From contig NC_008555.1 in assembly GCF_000060285.1 (NCBI RefSeq), positions 806,001 through 870,000 on the forward strand: a stretch of DNA of 64,000 nt, written 5' to 3'. How positions within the stretch are numbered: the first letter of the stretch is position 1; each line of letters opens with the position of its first letter. This document shows positions 9,782-19,076 of this stretch, piece after piece. The position numbers and the translations under genes are program-made. The notes beneath the pieces were generated by a model. That model had not been told where the DNA came from. It was given only the letters and a program-made list of their open reading frames with translations, and did not search any database. Origin of the DNA: Listeria welshimeri serovar 6b str. SLCC5334. Lineage in GTDB: Bacteria; Bacillota; Bacilli; Lactobacillales; Listeriaceae.

Positions 9782-11824
9782 ATGAAAAAGAAATGGTTTT
9801 CATATATTAGTGTAATGTTACTTGTAAGCCCTTCTTTAATTGGAACTGGACAAGTGTTTGCGGATACTATAGAACTTGAACAAACAGATGAATCAAAAAA
9901 AACAATGGCTGATGAAACAGAGCCATTGTTAGTACCACCAGCAATCGAACAACAAGAAGAAACTTCAGACAGTGAAACAAATACAAATGAAACAGAAAAT
10001 AATGATTCAACGAAATCGTCAGAAGATAGTCTAGAAGAAATGAATAAGGAAGAAACTATCGCCACGGTAGAAGGGCATCAGACTAGAGAATCTTCAACAG
10101 ACACAAACGATGATATAGCTTCGGGTACCTTTGGGAGTGCACCTTGGAGAATTGACCAAAGTGGGACATTGCATATAGAATCAGGAGTTTTCGACTATCA
10201 TGGATCTACATATCCCTCTCCGTGGATAGGTTGGTCTAGCGATATTCAGAAAATTATTTTTGATGGGAAAGTTTCAACTAGCTTTGGAGCCTCGAGATTA
10301 TTTGCTGATCTAACTCAAGTGAAAACAATTGAAAATTTATCAAATTTAGATACATCAAACGCTACTACCATGTCATAGATGTTTCAAGGTATGACATCTT
10401 TGACATCACTAGATCTTTCTGGATTTAATACATCAAAAGTAACAGATATGTCTGCAATGTTTCAACACGCGCAGTCGTTAACAACATTAGATCTTTCAAA
10501 TTTTAATACTTCTAATGTAACTTCTATGGTGGGTATGTTCATTGATATTCACAATATGAAATCTTTGACCTTAGGAGCTAAAATGGGGTTGTCTTCAGAA
10601 GCTGGACTTGAGGATCTCAAAGTCACTGACGTTTACAGTGGAGAATGGCTACATGTTTTAAGCAATCGTACATTTACTTCAAGTGAACTTATGCTCAATT
10701 ATGATAGCAGTTTAGCTGGAGAATATATTTGGGCTTTGAAACCGGTATTAAAACTACAGGATTTGATTTTATATGAAGGAGATAGTTGGGATTCAAAAGA
10801 TAATTTTATTTCTGTAACTGGAAAAGATGGAAATCCAGTGGATTTCGCAGATGTAACAGTAGAAGGTACAGTAGATACGAGTAAGGCAGGAACGTATGAA
10901 GTGAGCTACAGCTATGAAGGCGTCACAAGTGTAGCCACGATCACAGTGAAGGCAATCCAAACAGCAGTAAATGTGCATGATTCTACGCTTTATATTGGAA
11001 CAGAGTGGCAAGCGGAAGACAACTTTGACAGTGCCATTGATAAAGATGGAAATCCAGTGGATTTCAAAGATGTAACGGTAGAAGGAACTGTAGATACAAC
11101 TAAAGCAGGGACGTATGAAGTGAAATATAGCTATGAAGGAGTCACAAGTGTAGCCACGATCACAGTAAAAGCGATCCAAACGGCAGTAAATGTCCATGAT
11201 TCTACGCTATACATTGGAACAGAGTGGCAAGCGGAAGACAACTTTGACAGCGTCGTTGATAAAGACGGAAATTCAGTGGATTTCGCAGATGTGACAGTAG
11301 AAGGTACAGTAGATACGAGTAAGGCTGGAACCTATGAAGTGAAGTACAGCTATGAAGGAGTCACAAGTGTAGCCACGATCACAGTGAAGACAATCCAAAC
11401 GGTAGTAAATGTCCATGACTCCACGCTATACATTGGAACAGAGTGGCAAGCGGAAGACAACTTTGACAGCGCCGTTGATAAAGACGGAAATTCAGTGGAT
11501 TTCGCAGATGTGACAGTAGAAGGTACAGTAGATACGAGTAAGGCTGGAACCTATGAAGTGAAGTACAGCTATGAAGGAGTCACAAGTGTAGCCACGATCA
11601 CAGTGAAGACAATCCAAACGGCAGTAAATGTCCATGATTCTACGCTATACATTGGAACAGAGTGGAAAGCGGAAGATAACTTTGACAGCGCCATTGATAA
11701 CGATGGAAATCCAGTGGATTTCGCAGATGTAACAGTAGAAGGTACAGTAGATACGAGTAAAGCAGGAACGTATGAAGTGAGCTACAGCTATGAGGGAGTC
11801 ACATATGATGGGTTTTTTTGGTAA
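9782..11824 (+). pseudogene. Broken BspA-type LRR / Big_3 surface adhesin
   Basis: A signal peptide (about residues 1-28, ending VFADT) is followed by an acidic Ser/Thr linker and BspA-type (DUF285) leucine-rich repeats such as LDLSGFNTSKVTDMSAMF, then five Big_3 immunoglobulin-like domains. Two faults are visible. An in-frame TAG at 10376-10378 falls exactly where an LRR continues (TTMS-stop-MFQGM). The fifth Big_3 unit stops after YEGVT and runs into an unrelated tail, YDGFFW, so there is no wall anchor. The RBS is GGGAGAG and the start ATG. As read, only a 198-aa N-terminal fragment would be made. The lost 3' end may be the remnant at 19077-19415. Confidence 0.85.
10748..11806 (+). repeat. 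Tandem 219-bp repeats coding Big_3 domains
   Basis: Four unit boundaries lie exactly 219 bases apart (10967, 11186, 11405, 11624), coding 73-aa units with motifs HDSTLYIGTEW, DKDGN, VDFADVTVEGTVD and KAGTYEV. A first, divergent unit begins near 10748, and the last is cut after about 183 bases. Units 2 to 5 are nearly identical in DNA, which marks recent expansion or gene conversion and makes the region prone to copy-number change and assembly error. Confidence 0.92.
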
Positions 11825-11848
11825 TTTAAACGGGAGGAGTGATATGAG

Positions 11849-12574
11849 ATGCATTTAAAAATTGCGATATGTGATGATGATAAGGTTATTTGTTCCCAAA
11901 TTGAAAGCATGATTCTACGCTATGCGAAAAATGATAGATTTGATGTCACCGTTCATATATTTTATGATGGCAACTCACTAATGGATACCATCCAAAATGA
12001 TGATGATAATTTTGAGTTAATCTATCTTGATATTGAAATGGGGGGAATCAATGGTGTAGATGTTGGTGTGACAATTAGAGAAAAATTTAGGGATCATAAA
12101 ATACAAATTGTTTATGTTTCTGGAACAGGACAATATGATCGACAATTATTTGATGTTCAGCCTTTATTATTTATTTCAAAGCCTATAGGGGAAAGTAAAC
12201 TAGTAAAATCTATCAATTTGGCAATGGAAAAATTGACATTAACGCCAAAGTTATATCACTATAAAAAACGGAAAGAATATTTTAGTGTTTGGATGGAAGA
12301 TATCATCTATTTTGAGAATTCTGGAAGAAATGTGAAAATCATGACAATTGATGGTATGGATATATTTGTTGGAAATATCAAAGATGTAGCAACAGAAATT
12401 CTTTCATACGGATTTATTCAAATTAGCCAATCGATTATTGTAAACTATAACTTTGTGAGGAAATACTCTCATGAGGAAATTATTTTAGTAAACAAAGAAA
12501 AAATTGGTATTCCAAAAAACAAAAGAAATATAGTAAAGGAACAATTTTTAAGAGAAAGTGATAAACATTTATAA
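11849..12574 (+). CDS. LytTR response regulator, AgrA-like
   Basis: A 241-aa cytoplasmic regulator. The receiver domain (about residues 3-125) has acidic CDDD near the start, phospho-acceptor Asp in IYLDIEMGG and the conserved Lys in FISKP. A LytTR DNA-binding domain (about 135-235) follows. It resembles AgrA/ComE regulators that answer peptide-sensing kinases. GGGAGGAG lies 10 bases before the ATG. The histidine kinase follows after 52 bases on the same strand. The gene sits directly behind the broken adhesin, so it may control the surface-protein genes beyond it; this is inference. Confidence 0.9.
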   Translation: MHLKIAICDDDKVICSQIESMILRYAKNDRFDVTVHIFYDGNSLMDTIQNDDDNFELIYLDIEMGGINGVDVGVTIREKFRDHKIQIVYVSGTGQYDRQLFDVQPLLFISKPIGESKLVKSINLAMEKLTLTPKLYHYKKRKEYFSVWMEDIIYFENSGRNVKIMTIDGMDIFVGNIKDVATEILSYGFIQISQSIIVNYNFVRKYSHEEIILVNKEKIGIPKNKRNIVKEQFLRESDKHL

Positions 12575-12626
12575 GGTATTTTTAGCCCGTATTTATTAAA
12601 TTAAGAATAGTATCAGGGAGGTAACA

Positions 12627-13928
12627 ATGATATTCAATATACAAACTTATTTTGTTCATATTTATGAATGTGGTTTGCAGTATTTATTAATATATTTTCT
12701 TTTTTCACGATATAAACCAATAAAACTACGAGTGTCAAAACAGAAACTAATTTTAATTTTTAGCATAATTATCTTAGTACATGCTTTTTTTGCTACATTT
12801 GAGTATTTTACCATCAATGTAATAGTTTCTGGGGTATTATATCTAGTTGTGTCTTTTTTCTTTTTTACAAGGTGGCAAGATATCTTGATGTCTTCAATCA
12901 TTGCTACAGCAGTAATCGATATTGGAGAAGGTGTTGCTTCAATGTTATTAATGAGTACAGCGATAGGAAGTCAAGAGGTAGCAGAATTTATGTTGAAACC
13001 TTCAAATACAATGCTACTATTTACTATTTCTCGTTTGATTAGTTTGGGATTAGTGCTGATTATGTTAAGATTTAGAAAAATACGAACAGGAAGTGGCAAT
13101 TTACCGACAATTTATTGGACAACATTTTTATTTATTATGATGAAAGACATTTTATGGGTGTTAATCTTAACGGATTCCCCTGTAGAAATATCCTTCTACT
13201 ATTGGGCAGCAGTTATTCCACTCTTACCAATATCCTATATTTTGTTTTATTATACACGTCGCTCGATAGAAAAAATGATAAAAACGCAAGTAGACAGGAA
13301 AGTGTTAGATGAAAAAAATAAATATTATGAACAACAGCTCGTTGCAATGGAACAAACACTTGAATCACAAAGAACGATTCGTCATGATCTAAAAAATAAG
13401 TTATCTCCACTAATTTATCTGGCAGAAAGTGGTAAGACAGATAAATTGGTTAAGCAGGTACAAGAGCTTGGTAGTTTAAGTGTACTTGGTAAAATCTATG
13501 CAGAATCAGGAAATATAATGATTGACTATATTATTAATCTAAAATTGCAACCCCTAGCGAATAAAGACGTAGTAATATCTTGCGAGACAAATGTGCCCAA
13601 TGATATTGATGTTGCACCCTTTGATTTATCGACGATTTTAGGGAACTTAATTGATAATGCGGCTGAGGCATTGGAGTATGCGCCAAATGAAAAGTGGATT
13701 AGGATTAAAGTAAGTTATCAAGTTGGCTTTTTGATGATACAAGTATCAAACTCTTTTGATGGAGTTGTGCACTTAGATAAGAAGAAAATCATTTCTAGAA
13801 AAGGGAACATTGATAATCATGGGATTGGTTTAGCTAGCATTGAAACAATTGCCAAAGAGTATAATGGTGAAATGATTGTTCGGTATGATGAGCAACAATT
13901 TAATATGATTGTAAAATTATTGGCTTAA
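12627..13928 (+). CDS. AgrC-like sensor histidine kinase
   Basis: A 433-aa membrane kinase. About six hydrophobic segments occupy residues 1-205, followed by a coiled region and a cytoplasmic GHKL kinase part. The phospho-acceptor His is in RTIRHDLKNKLSP; the N box is LGNLIDNAAEAL and the G box HGIGLASI. This is the peptide-sensing kinase type (AgrC/ComD). RBS GGGAGG. No small pheromone-precursor gene of the AgrD type was recognised nearby, so the signal is unknown. Confidence 0.88.
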   Translation: MIFNIQTYFVHIYECGLQYLLIYFLFSRYKPIKLRVSKQKLILIFSIIILVHAFFATFEYFTINVIVSGVLYLVVSFFFFTRWQDILMSSIIATAVIDIGEGVASMLLMSTAIGSQEVAEFMLKPSNTMLLFTISRLISLGLVLIMLRFRKIRTGSGNLPTIYWTTFLFIMMKDILWVLILTDSPVEISFYYWAAVIPLLPISYILFYYTRRSIEKMIKTQVDRKVLDEKNKYYEQQLVAMEQTLESQRTIRHDLKNKLSPLIYLAESGKTDKLVKQVQELGSLSVLGKIYAESGNIMIDYIINLKLQPLANKDVVISCETNVPNDIDVAPFDLSTILGNLIDNAAEALEYAPNEKWIRIKVSYQVGFLMIQVSNSFDGVVHLDKKKIISRKGNIDNHGIGLASIETIAKEYNGEMIVRYDEQQFNMIVKLLA

Positions 13929-13942
13929 ATTTGATATGAGAG

Positions 13943-13972
13943 ACGTTTCTTTCAACGGGAAACGTTTTTTTA
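13943..13972 (+). terminator. Terminator after the two-component operon
   Basis: A perfect 7-bp stem, ACGTTTC/GAAACGT, with a T7 run begins 14 bases after the kinase stop. Confidence 0.85.
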
Positions 13973-14332
13973 TTTTCATGTATTAAATTGCAAGGGGTAA
14001 GATAATTAACTATTGGAATTTCTAGAGATGAAGGAATAAATTTTGATGATTTTAAGGAAATATGAAAAAATATTACGTTTAGAGGGTCGAAATCGAGCGG
14101 ATAGAGTTGAGTGGTTTGTAGATGAGTTATACTATGATGCATATGGGAGTTTTTTTATTTAGGTAAAGATAAACAATAGAAATTTCGTTAGGGATAGGTT
14201 CATCAGTGATAAGTGGTGCTTTTCAACAAGATAAACGTATTTATTTTTATAATTTAAAAGTACATAAATATTGAGAAGATAAGTCACCACTTGAATGGAC
14301 TTACACCATCGATTAAGGGGAGGTGCAGAATA
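13973..14332. other. Gene-poor stretch before the WxL locus
   Basis: No full-length gene is seen. A 38-codon open frame (14046-14162, +; contains LRLEGRNRADRVEWFVDEL) reads like protein but has no convincing RBS, so it may be a gene remnant. The AT-rich part from 14165 to 14290 probably holds the promoter of the WxL operon; I could not fix its -35 and -10 elements. Confidence 0.4.
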
Positions 14333-14635
14333 GTGCAAAAAGTCATTTCCATGATGTCTTTATTTGTTTTAGCAGCATTTTTATGGGGGGGGTCAGTCTC
14401 TTATGCAGAGGAGGTTCATTCAAAGGTTACTGGATCATTAATTGAATCTGATACTACTCAAGATTCAATATCGCCAAATGAACAAAATAGCAGTGAGGGT
14501 TCAAATTCGAATAATGTTCTTCTTCCTCAAACAGGCGAGTGGGCAAGTAATCTATGGTTTTTTGTAGGATGCGGAATAATCATGACAACCCTAGGTGCTG
14601 GCTACTACAAGTGTAAGGAGGGAAGTGAACAATGA
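14333..14635 (+). CDS. Small LPXTG cell-wall protein
   Basis: A 100-aa precursor. A signal peptide (ending near VSYAEE) is followed by a short Ser/Asn/Glu-rich mature part, the sortase motif LPQTGE, a hydrophobic segment and a short charged tail. I chose GTG at 14333 because GGGGAGG lies 9 bases upstream; an in-frame ATG at 14291 has no RBS. The mature wall-bound peptide would be only about 45 residues. It is the first gene of the WxL locus and its end overlaps the next start by four bases. Small LPXTG proteins of this kind are common in WxL clusters. Confidence 0.82.
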   Translation: MQKVISMMSLFVLAAFLWGGSVSYAEEVHSKVTGSLIESDTTQDSISPNEQNSSEGSNSNNVLLPQTGEWASNLWFFVGCGIIMTTLGAGYYKCKEGSEQ

Positions 14636-15120
14636 TAAATAAACAAACGCTTGCTTTTATTACTTTTCTAGCCCTTCTTTTTGCGACATCTAATGAAATA
14701 GTACTTGCTGATTCAAACTCAAATACATTAGTTAGTGGAGAAATTGTCTCAGGGGGATTTTCTTTATCTCAACCGAATAATGTGAATTTTAATATCCAAT
14801 TAAATGGACAAAAACAAGAAGTTGCTTTAGATAGTATTATTTCAACTATAACAGACTATCGTGGGATTGATGATGGTTGGCAAGTAGTTGTTAGATCGTC
14901 AAATTTTAATGAGTACAAAAGTAATTATCAATTGATGATCAATCATCAAAAAATTTCAGATAGTAATATAATTGTTTATAAAAATGAACAACAATTGATA
15001 GAGAAAAAACTAGATTTACCAATCGATATGGTGATTTCAGCTGATGCAAAAGCTGGTTCTTATAGTGCAAGTTTGGAATGGAATTTGCAACCAAATATAA
15101 AAAATGAGATAAACGAATAG
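14632..15120 (+). CDS. Small WxL-domain surface protein
   Basis: A 162-aa secreted protein: signal peptide (cut near VLADS) followed almost at once by a WxL domain. Both signature motifs are seen: TDYRGIDDGWQV and, near the C-terminus, LEWNLQP. WxL domains bind the cell wall non-covalently, often in complexes with DUF916 proteins like the one at 15835. ATGA overlap with the LPXTG gene; the next WxL gene follows after 11 bases. Confidence 0.85.
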   Translation: MINKQTLAFITFLALLFATSNEIVLADSNSNTLVSGEIVSGGFSLSQPNNVNFNIQLNGQKQEVALDSIISTITDYRGIDDGWQVVVRSSNFNEYKSNYQLMINHQKISDSNIIVYKNEQQLIEKKLDLPIDMVISADAKAGSYSASLEWNLQPNIKNEINE

Positions 15121-15131
15121 GAGAAAAGACA

Positions 15132-15620
15132 ATGAAAAAAATTATTTTAAGTACAGTATTATGTGGTGGAATTCTAATGGGGATGATGAACGGTTTGACT
15201 GTTCAGGCAGCAGATACATTAAGCGGTAATACGGAAATTGGAGCAGAAGTTATCAAAGGTGATGTTTCTTTAACAATTGATGCAACTACTGATTTTGGCA
15301 GTCAGCCTTTATCTGAAACGGTAGATTTTGGTTCAAAGGATATTAATTATACAGTAACAGACTATTCTGGAACGACAAATGGTTATGAAATTAGTGCTAA
15401 ATTAGCGGACGCAGATGGTAAACGTTCTTTGAAAATTGGAGAAGTAGAGCTTTCTGAGGAAGTAGTGCCTGTTGTGACAAAAGATGTAAATATTGTTGGT
15501 GAAAATTCTGACAAAGTTACGAGTACATTAGTTTACACCAATGTAACGAAAGTTCAAAAATATACATCTACTATTGAATGGAATTTAACTAAAGGATCAT
15601 CAAAACAAATTTCAGAGTAA
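15132..15620 (+). CDS. Second small WxL-domain protein
   Basis: A 162-aa secreted protein, the same length as its neighbour, with signal peptide (ending TVQAADT) and WxL domain. The C-terminal motif IEWNLT is intact, but the first is NGYEI instead of WxL, so Trp is replaced by Tyr. The two genes look like a diverged tandem duplicate. RBS AGGAGAAAAG. A large hairpin follows before the DUF916 gene. Confidence 0.85.
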   Translation: MKKIILSTVLCGGILMGMMNGLTVQAADTLSGNTEIGAEVIKGDVSLTIDATTDFGSQPLSETVDFGSKDINYTVTDYSGTTNGYEISAKLADADGKRSLKIGEVELSEEVVPVVTKDVNIVGENSDKVTSTLVYTNVTKVQKYTSTIEWNLTKGSSKQISE

Positions 15621-15640
15621 ACGGTAGTAATTAAATTGTA

Positions 15641-15810
15641 GAGGCTGGAACAGAATCGTTTAGGCTCGAATAAATAAGCCAGCATTCATGAAAGTTGTTC
15701 TTCAAATTTTTGTGAATGCTGGCTTATTTCCGAATGGGCTGCTTCTGCTCCCGCCATTTATTTGGATTAACATATTTAGCAAAAAGAGAACTGACTTTTG
15801 TTCCAACCTC
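15641..15810. repeat. 170-bp two-arm palindromic intergenic element
   Basis: The outer arms GAGGCTGGAACAGAA and TTTTGTTCCAACCTC pair with two mismatches, and an inner perfect 17-bp stem lies at 15672-15688/15713-15729. The outer arm resembles the 'GAGGCTGGGACA' palindromic repeats scattered between genes in enterococci, staphylococci and other Firmicutes (recalled, not searched). It lies between two WxL-locus genes and could set their expression ratio. Confidence 0.7.
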
Positions 15811-15834
15811 ATTTTTTTTGAAAGGAAATAGATT

Positions 15835-16812
15835 ATGAAGAAAATAGTTATAACGCTCGTTTTATTGCTTATGAGTTTGATGATAGATGTTTCTGCATTT
15901 GCCGAGACAACATCTGGATATTCGGTATCTCCAATATTTTCAGAACATCAAACAACAGGAATTGAAAATTTTTTTGATATTAGATGGACACCTTTAGCTA
16001 CAGAAAATTTTTCATTAAGAGTGACAAATAATACAGATACAGAGCAGGTATATGACATTCAAATAAATAAAGCAAGAACGAATAAAAATGGTATTATTGA
16101 TTATTCAGATGTGACTCCTGAAGATCATGCTACATTATACAAATTGACAGAGATGGTTCAGCTTCCTAATGAAGTAACAGTTGCGCCAAACAGCAGTCAA
16201 GAAGTGGCTGGAACATTGGTTTTCCCAGAAAAAGATTTTAACGGCATTTTAATGGCTGGTATTCACGTTTCTGAAAAGAAGGAAGAAAATAATCAGTCCT
16301 CTGTTTCTAATACAGTTGCCTATAACATTCCTTTTGTTGTTAGAGGAAACATAGATGAAAGACCAGCCCCGTCTTTAGAGTTGAGTGAGCTTAATGTTAA
16401 TAAATTTTCTAGTGACACGTATAGTGTGGATGTAACCTTAGACAATGTAGGAGTAAATCTATTAAAAGAAGTTCAGTTTACCGCAGAGATAAGGGATGAG
16501 AAGGGTCAACTTATTACAACACAAAAATCTAAGCTGGATATCACGCCAGAAACCTCGTTTATTTATCCGATTAAGCTGACTTCTGATTTAAAAGAGGGAA
16601 ATTATTCAATGAGCTTGTATGTTCAACACAATGATGAAAACAAATGGAATTTCACCAAAAAGTTTGAGTTATCAAGTGAAGAGGCAAAAGAGATTCGTGG
16701 AACAACAAAGAAAAAAGCAACAGATTGGCTGAAGTATGTAATCATTTCTGTAATTGTTACTTTTATCGTAAGCAGTTGTGGTTATATTTCTTTTAAAAGA
16801 AAGAATAGATAA
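15835..16812 (+). CDS. DUF916/DUF3324 WxL-partner protein (WxLIP)
   Basis: A 325-aa membrane-anchored surface protein. Signal peptide (about residues 1-23) is followed by the DUF916 domain (about 29-150, with FDIRWTPL), DUF3324 (about 160-285), one C-terminal membrane segment (about 300-320) and a KRKNR tail. In known WxL loci this protein binds peptidoglycan with its first domain and WxL or host proteins with the second. RBS GAAAGGAAATAG. It probably holds the two small WxL proteins and the lectin-WxL protein on the wall. Confidence 0.9.
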   Translation: MKKIVITLVLLLMSLMIDVSAFAETTSGYSVSPIFSEHQTTGIENFFDIRWTPLATENFSLRVTNNTDTEQVYDIQINKARTNKNGIIDYSDVTPEDHATLYKLTEMVQLPNEVTVAPNSSQEVAGTLVFPEKDFNGILMAGIHVSEKKEENNQSSVSNTVAYNIPFVVRGNIDERPAPSLELSELNVNKFSSDTYSVDVTLDNVGVNLLKEVQFTAEIRDEKGQLITTQKSKLDITPETSFIYPIKLTSDLKEGNYSMSLYVQHNDENKWNFTKKFELSSEEAKEIRGTTKKKATDWLKYVIISVIVTFIVSSCGYISFKRKNR

Positions 16813-16907
16813 AAATGTTGTTACTTGACTTATTATCACATAAAGACACATTACCTAGAAAATAGACTTTGAAAGCTTAAATAACAACTAGTCAAGAGAA
16901 AAAGTTG

Positions 16908-16964
16908 ATGATTTGTATAAATTTTATGATGTTGAAAATAATTTTGAATAAATTTACAAATCAT
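16908..16964. repeat. Inverted repeat upstream of the lectin-WxL gene
   Basis: Perfect 10-bp arms (ATGATTTGTA at 16908-16917, TACAAATCAT at 16955-16964) flank a 37-bp AT-rich loop, in the 210-bp gap before the gene at 17023. It could be an operator or a leader hairpin; no T run follows it. Confidence 0.4.
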
Positions 16965-17022
16965 AATTAAAACTGATTTTAGAAATGAGAAAACAATATC
17001 TGGAACAGGTAGGGATGATAAA

Positions 17023-18903
17023 ATGAATATAAGGAAAAAGTCGATATTATCTTTAATTAGTGCAGTGATACTATTGAATATCTCTATTGTAGGTGGGGTT
17101 CAATCTTATGCAGATGTTAACGAAGAGACATCAGTTGAAGAATTTATCAACCAAGTTAATCAAGATTCTTCAACTGATAGTTCACAAGAAAACAATTTAG
17201 TAACAAGCTCTGATGAGCAAAGTGAAAAAGTAGATAATTCAGATAGTTCTGTAGACAGTTCTGCTGATAATAGTGATACTTCTTTAGATAGTGTAGAAGC
17301 AAGTACCGTAACAGAAGAATCAGTATTAGCTAATAAATCAGATAACTTGCCTTCACCACCAAAGAAGGGCTTGCCGTTAAATGATGTTTTTGCTCCAGCT
17401 GTTGGTTCAGGAGTAAAGTATCAGAGTGATTCGCTGCTCCAATTGTCATCTGGAAAAAGGCAAGTTGGTGCAATTTGGTCGAAAAATAAAATTGATTTGA
17501 AAAAAGATTTTAAGTTGCATTTCTATTTGTATTTGGGAGATCAAGGAAGTAGTTCTGCTGATGGAATGACATTTTCACTTCAAGGATACAATAATTCATT
17601 TTTAGGCGGATCAGGTTCAAATCTAGGAATGTATAATGAGACTTATAAATATTACCTTGCGCTCGAGTTTGATACTTATTTTAATGGAGATGGTTTTGAT
17701 AGTCCGCGAAATAATTCTGGATTAACTAAAATAGGCGATCATATTGGTTTTAACACAGGTGGAACGAATTGGCATTACTCTGCAAAAGAGTCAATAGGAA
17801 ACATGTCGAATGGTAATTGGAAAGAGGTTCAAATCGTTTATAACGCGACAAGTGGTGGTACAGGACACTTGGAATACACTTATACGGATGTTGGAACAGG
17901 CTTTTCTTTTTCAACAGGGGTAAACTTTAACTTTGATGGAAAAGGAGATCATAATTTTTTAAATAAGAGTAATGTTTATTGGGGATTTACTTCTTCTACA
18001 GGCGCTCAATACGAAATTAACGCAATGTCATTTGAGGAATTGCCACAAGCTGCGTCTATTGAAGCGAAGGATTCTACATTGTATGTTGGTGAAAGTTGGA
18101 ATCCAAAAGATAATTTTGTAAGTGCAATAGATGAAGATGGGAACAGCATTTCTTTTGATGATAATCGACTTTCTGTCATTGGTGATGTTGACACGAACAA
18201 ATCTGGTGATTATAAAATTACTTACAAGTATCAAGGCACGTATCAAGAAACTTCAAAAGAAATCACAGTAACTGTGAAAGAGGACAAATCAAGTTTGAAG
18301 GCGAAAAATCTTATCTATCATGTAGGAGAAATATTTAATGAAAAAGATGCCTTTGTACAAGCTACAGATCAGGATGGCAATCCAATTGACTACTCCAAGA
18401 TTAAACTATATATGCCATATACGTTAGATACTAGTAAAGTAAAGACCTATAAAGGGAACTATTACTATTACTACAGGGAAAGTGATGGTAAACTTATTAA
18501 GTCTAATTTATTTGATGTTACGATTATTCCTTATGAACAAACAATACAAGTACCAAAAACAATGGATTTTGGGAATTATCAATTGGGAACAGCAAACCAA
18601 CTTTATTGGAAGCCGGGAAATTCAGTTTCAGTTTCAGATGAAGGGCGACAAGGTTGGAGCTTGTCCGTTAAATTAGTCAATAGTGCAAATCTTGATTTTG
18701 GAAACTACTTGTATGTTGGTGATCAGCAATTTGGAGCAGAAGTAGTAAATATTGATGATGGCGTAGGCTCGCAACAAATTACAGATGCCTTGATAAATGA
18801 TTCCTTCGTTTATGTTGATTACACCAGAGCTAAAACATTGCGAAAAGATTCTGGAACGCTTGAATGGAGCTTGACGCCTAGTGTAAAGGGGGCTGAAGAA
18901 TAA
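17023..18903 (+). CDS. L-type-lectin / Big_3 / WxL surface protein
   Basis: A 626-aa secreted modular protein. Signal peptide (about residues 1-31) and a Ser/Asp-rich linker (35-110) precede an L-type lectin-like domain (about 120-340; FYLYLGDQGSSSADGMTFSL). Then come two Big_3-like domains (about 345-500; STLYVGESWNPKDNF) and a C-terminal WxL domain (QGWSLSV and LEWSLTP). It should bind a glycan through the lectin part and the wall through WxL. The Big_3 domains are related in protein to those in the broken adhesin but clearly diverged. A GTAGGGATG RBS precedes the ATG. Last intact gene of the WxL locus. Confidence 0.9.
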   Translation: MNIRKKSILSLISAVILLNISIVGGVQSYADVNEETSVEEFINQVNQDSSTDSSQENNLVTSSDEQSEKVDNSDSSVDSSADNSDTSLDSVEASTVTEESVLANKSDNLPSPPKKGLPLNDVFAPAVGSGVKYQSDSLLQLSSGKRQVGAIWSKNKIDLKKDFKLHFYLYLGDQGSSSADGMTFSLQGYNNSFLGGSGSNLGMYNETYKYYLALEFDTYFNGDGFDSPRNNSGLTKIGDHIGFNTGGTNWHYSAKESIGNMSNGNWKEVQIVYNATSGGTGHLEYTYTDVGTGFSFSTGVNFNFDGKGDHNFLNKSNVYWGFTSSTGAQYEINAMSFEELPQAASIEAKDSTLYVGESWNPKDNFVSAIDEDGNSISFDDNRLSVIGDVDTNKSGDYKITYKYQGTYQETSKEITVTVKEDKSSLKAKNLIYHVGEIFNEKDAFVQATDQDGNPIDYSKIKLYMPYTLDTSKVKTYKGNYYYYYRESDGKLIKSNLFDVTIIPYEQTIQVPKTMDFGNYQLGTANQLYWKPGNSVSVSDEGRQGWSLSVKLVNSANLDFGNYLYVGDQQFGAEVVNIDDGVGSQQITDALINDSFVYVDYTRAKTLRKDSGTLEWSLTPSVKGAEE

Positions 18904-19076
18904 TAAAAAAAACCTCTCAGTACTTGTAGGATTCAACTAGCTGTCTGTCAATGGAGAAGAGATTTAATTAAAAGTTATAGGGACACTAACTGAGTCCGAT
19001 TCAACATTCGGCAATACTTTGCGATAAAAAAACGAGTGACACTTTTTCAGAGAGACAGTCGATTATTTTAAAGGTT
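18904..19076. other. Unassigned junction sequence after the WxL locus
   Basis: 173 bases with no open frame or clear terminator. It lies between the lectin-WxL gene and the point where homology to the 219-bp adhesin repeats resumes (about 19077), so it may carry one edge of an inserted module. No flanking inverted or direct repeats were found by eye. Confidence 0.4.

Noticed and set aside
10793-11197. Long minus-strand open frame across the 219-bp repeats
   Set aside because: Shadow of the repeated plus-strand coding sequence; no RBS and Cys-rich, low-sense composition.
10748-11806. CRISPR-like array
   Set aside because: The repeats are 219-bp coding units with no spacers.
16815-16895. Apparent inverted repeat GTTGTTA/TAACAAC with CTTGACT/AGTCAAG
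   Set aside because: The two arm blocks occur in swapped order and cannot fold into one continuous stem.
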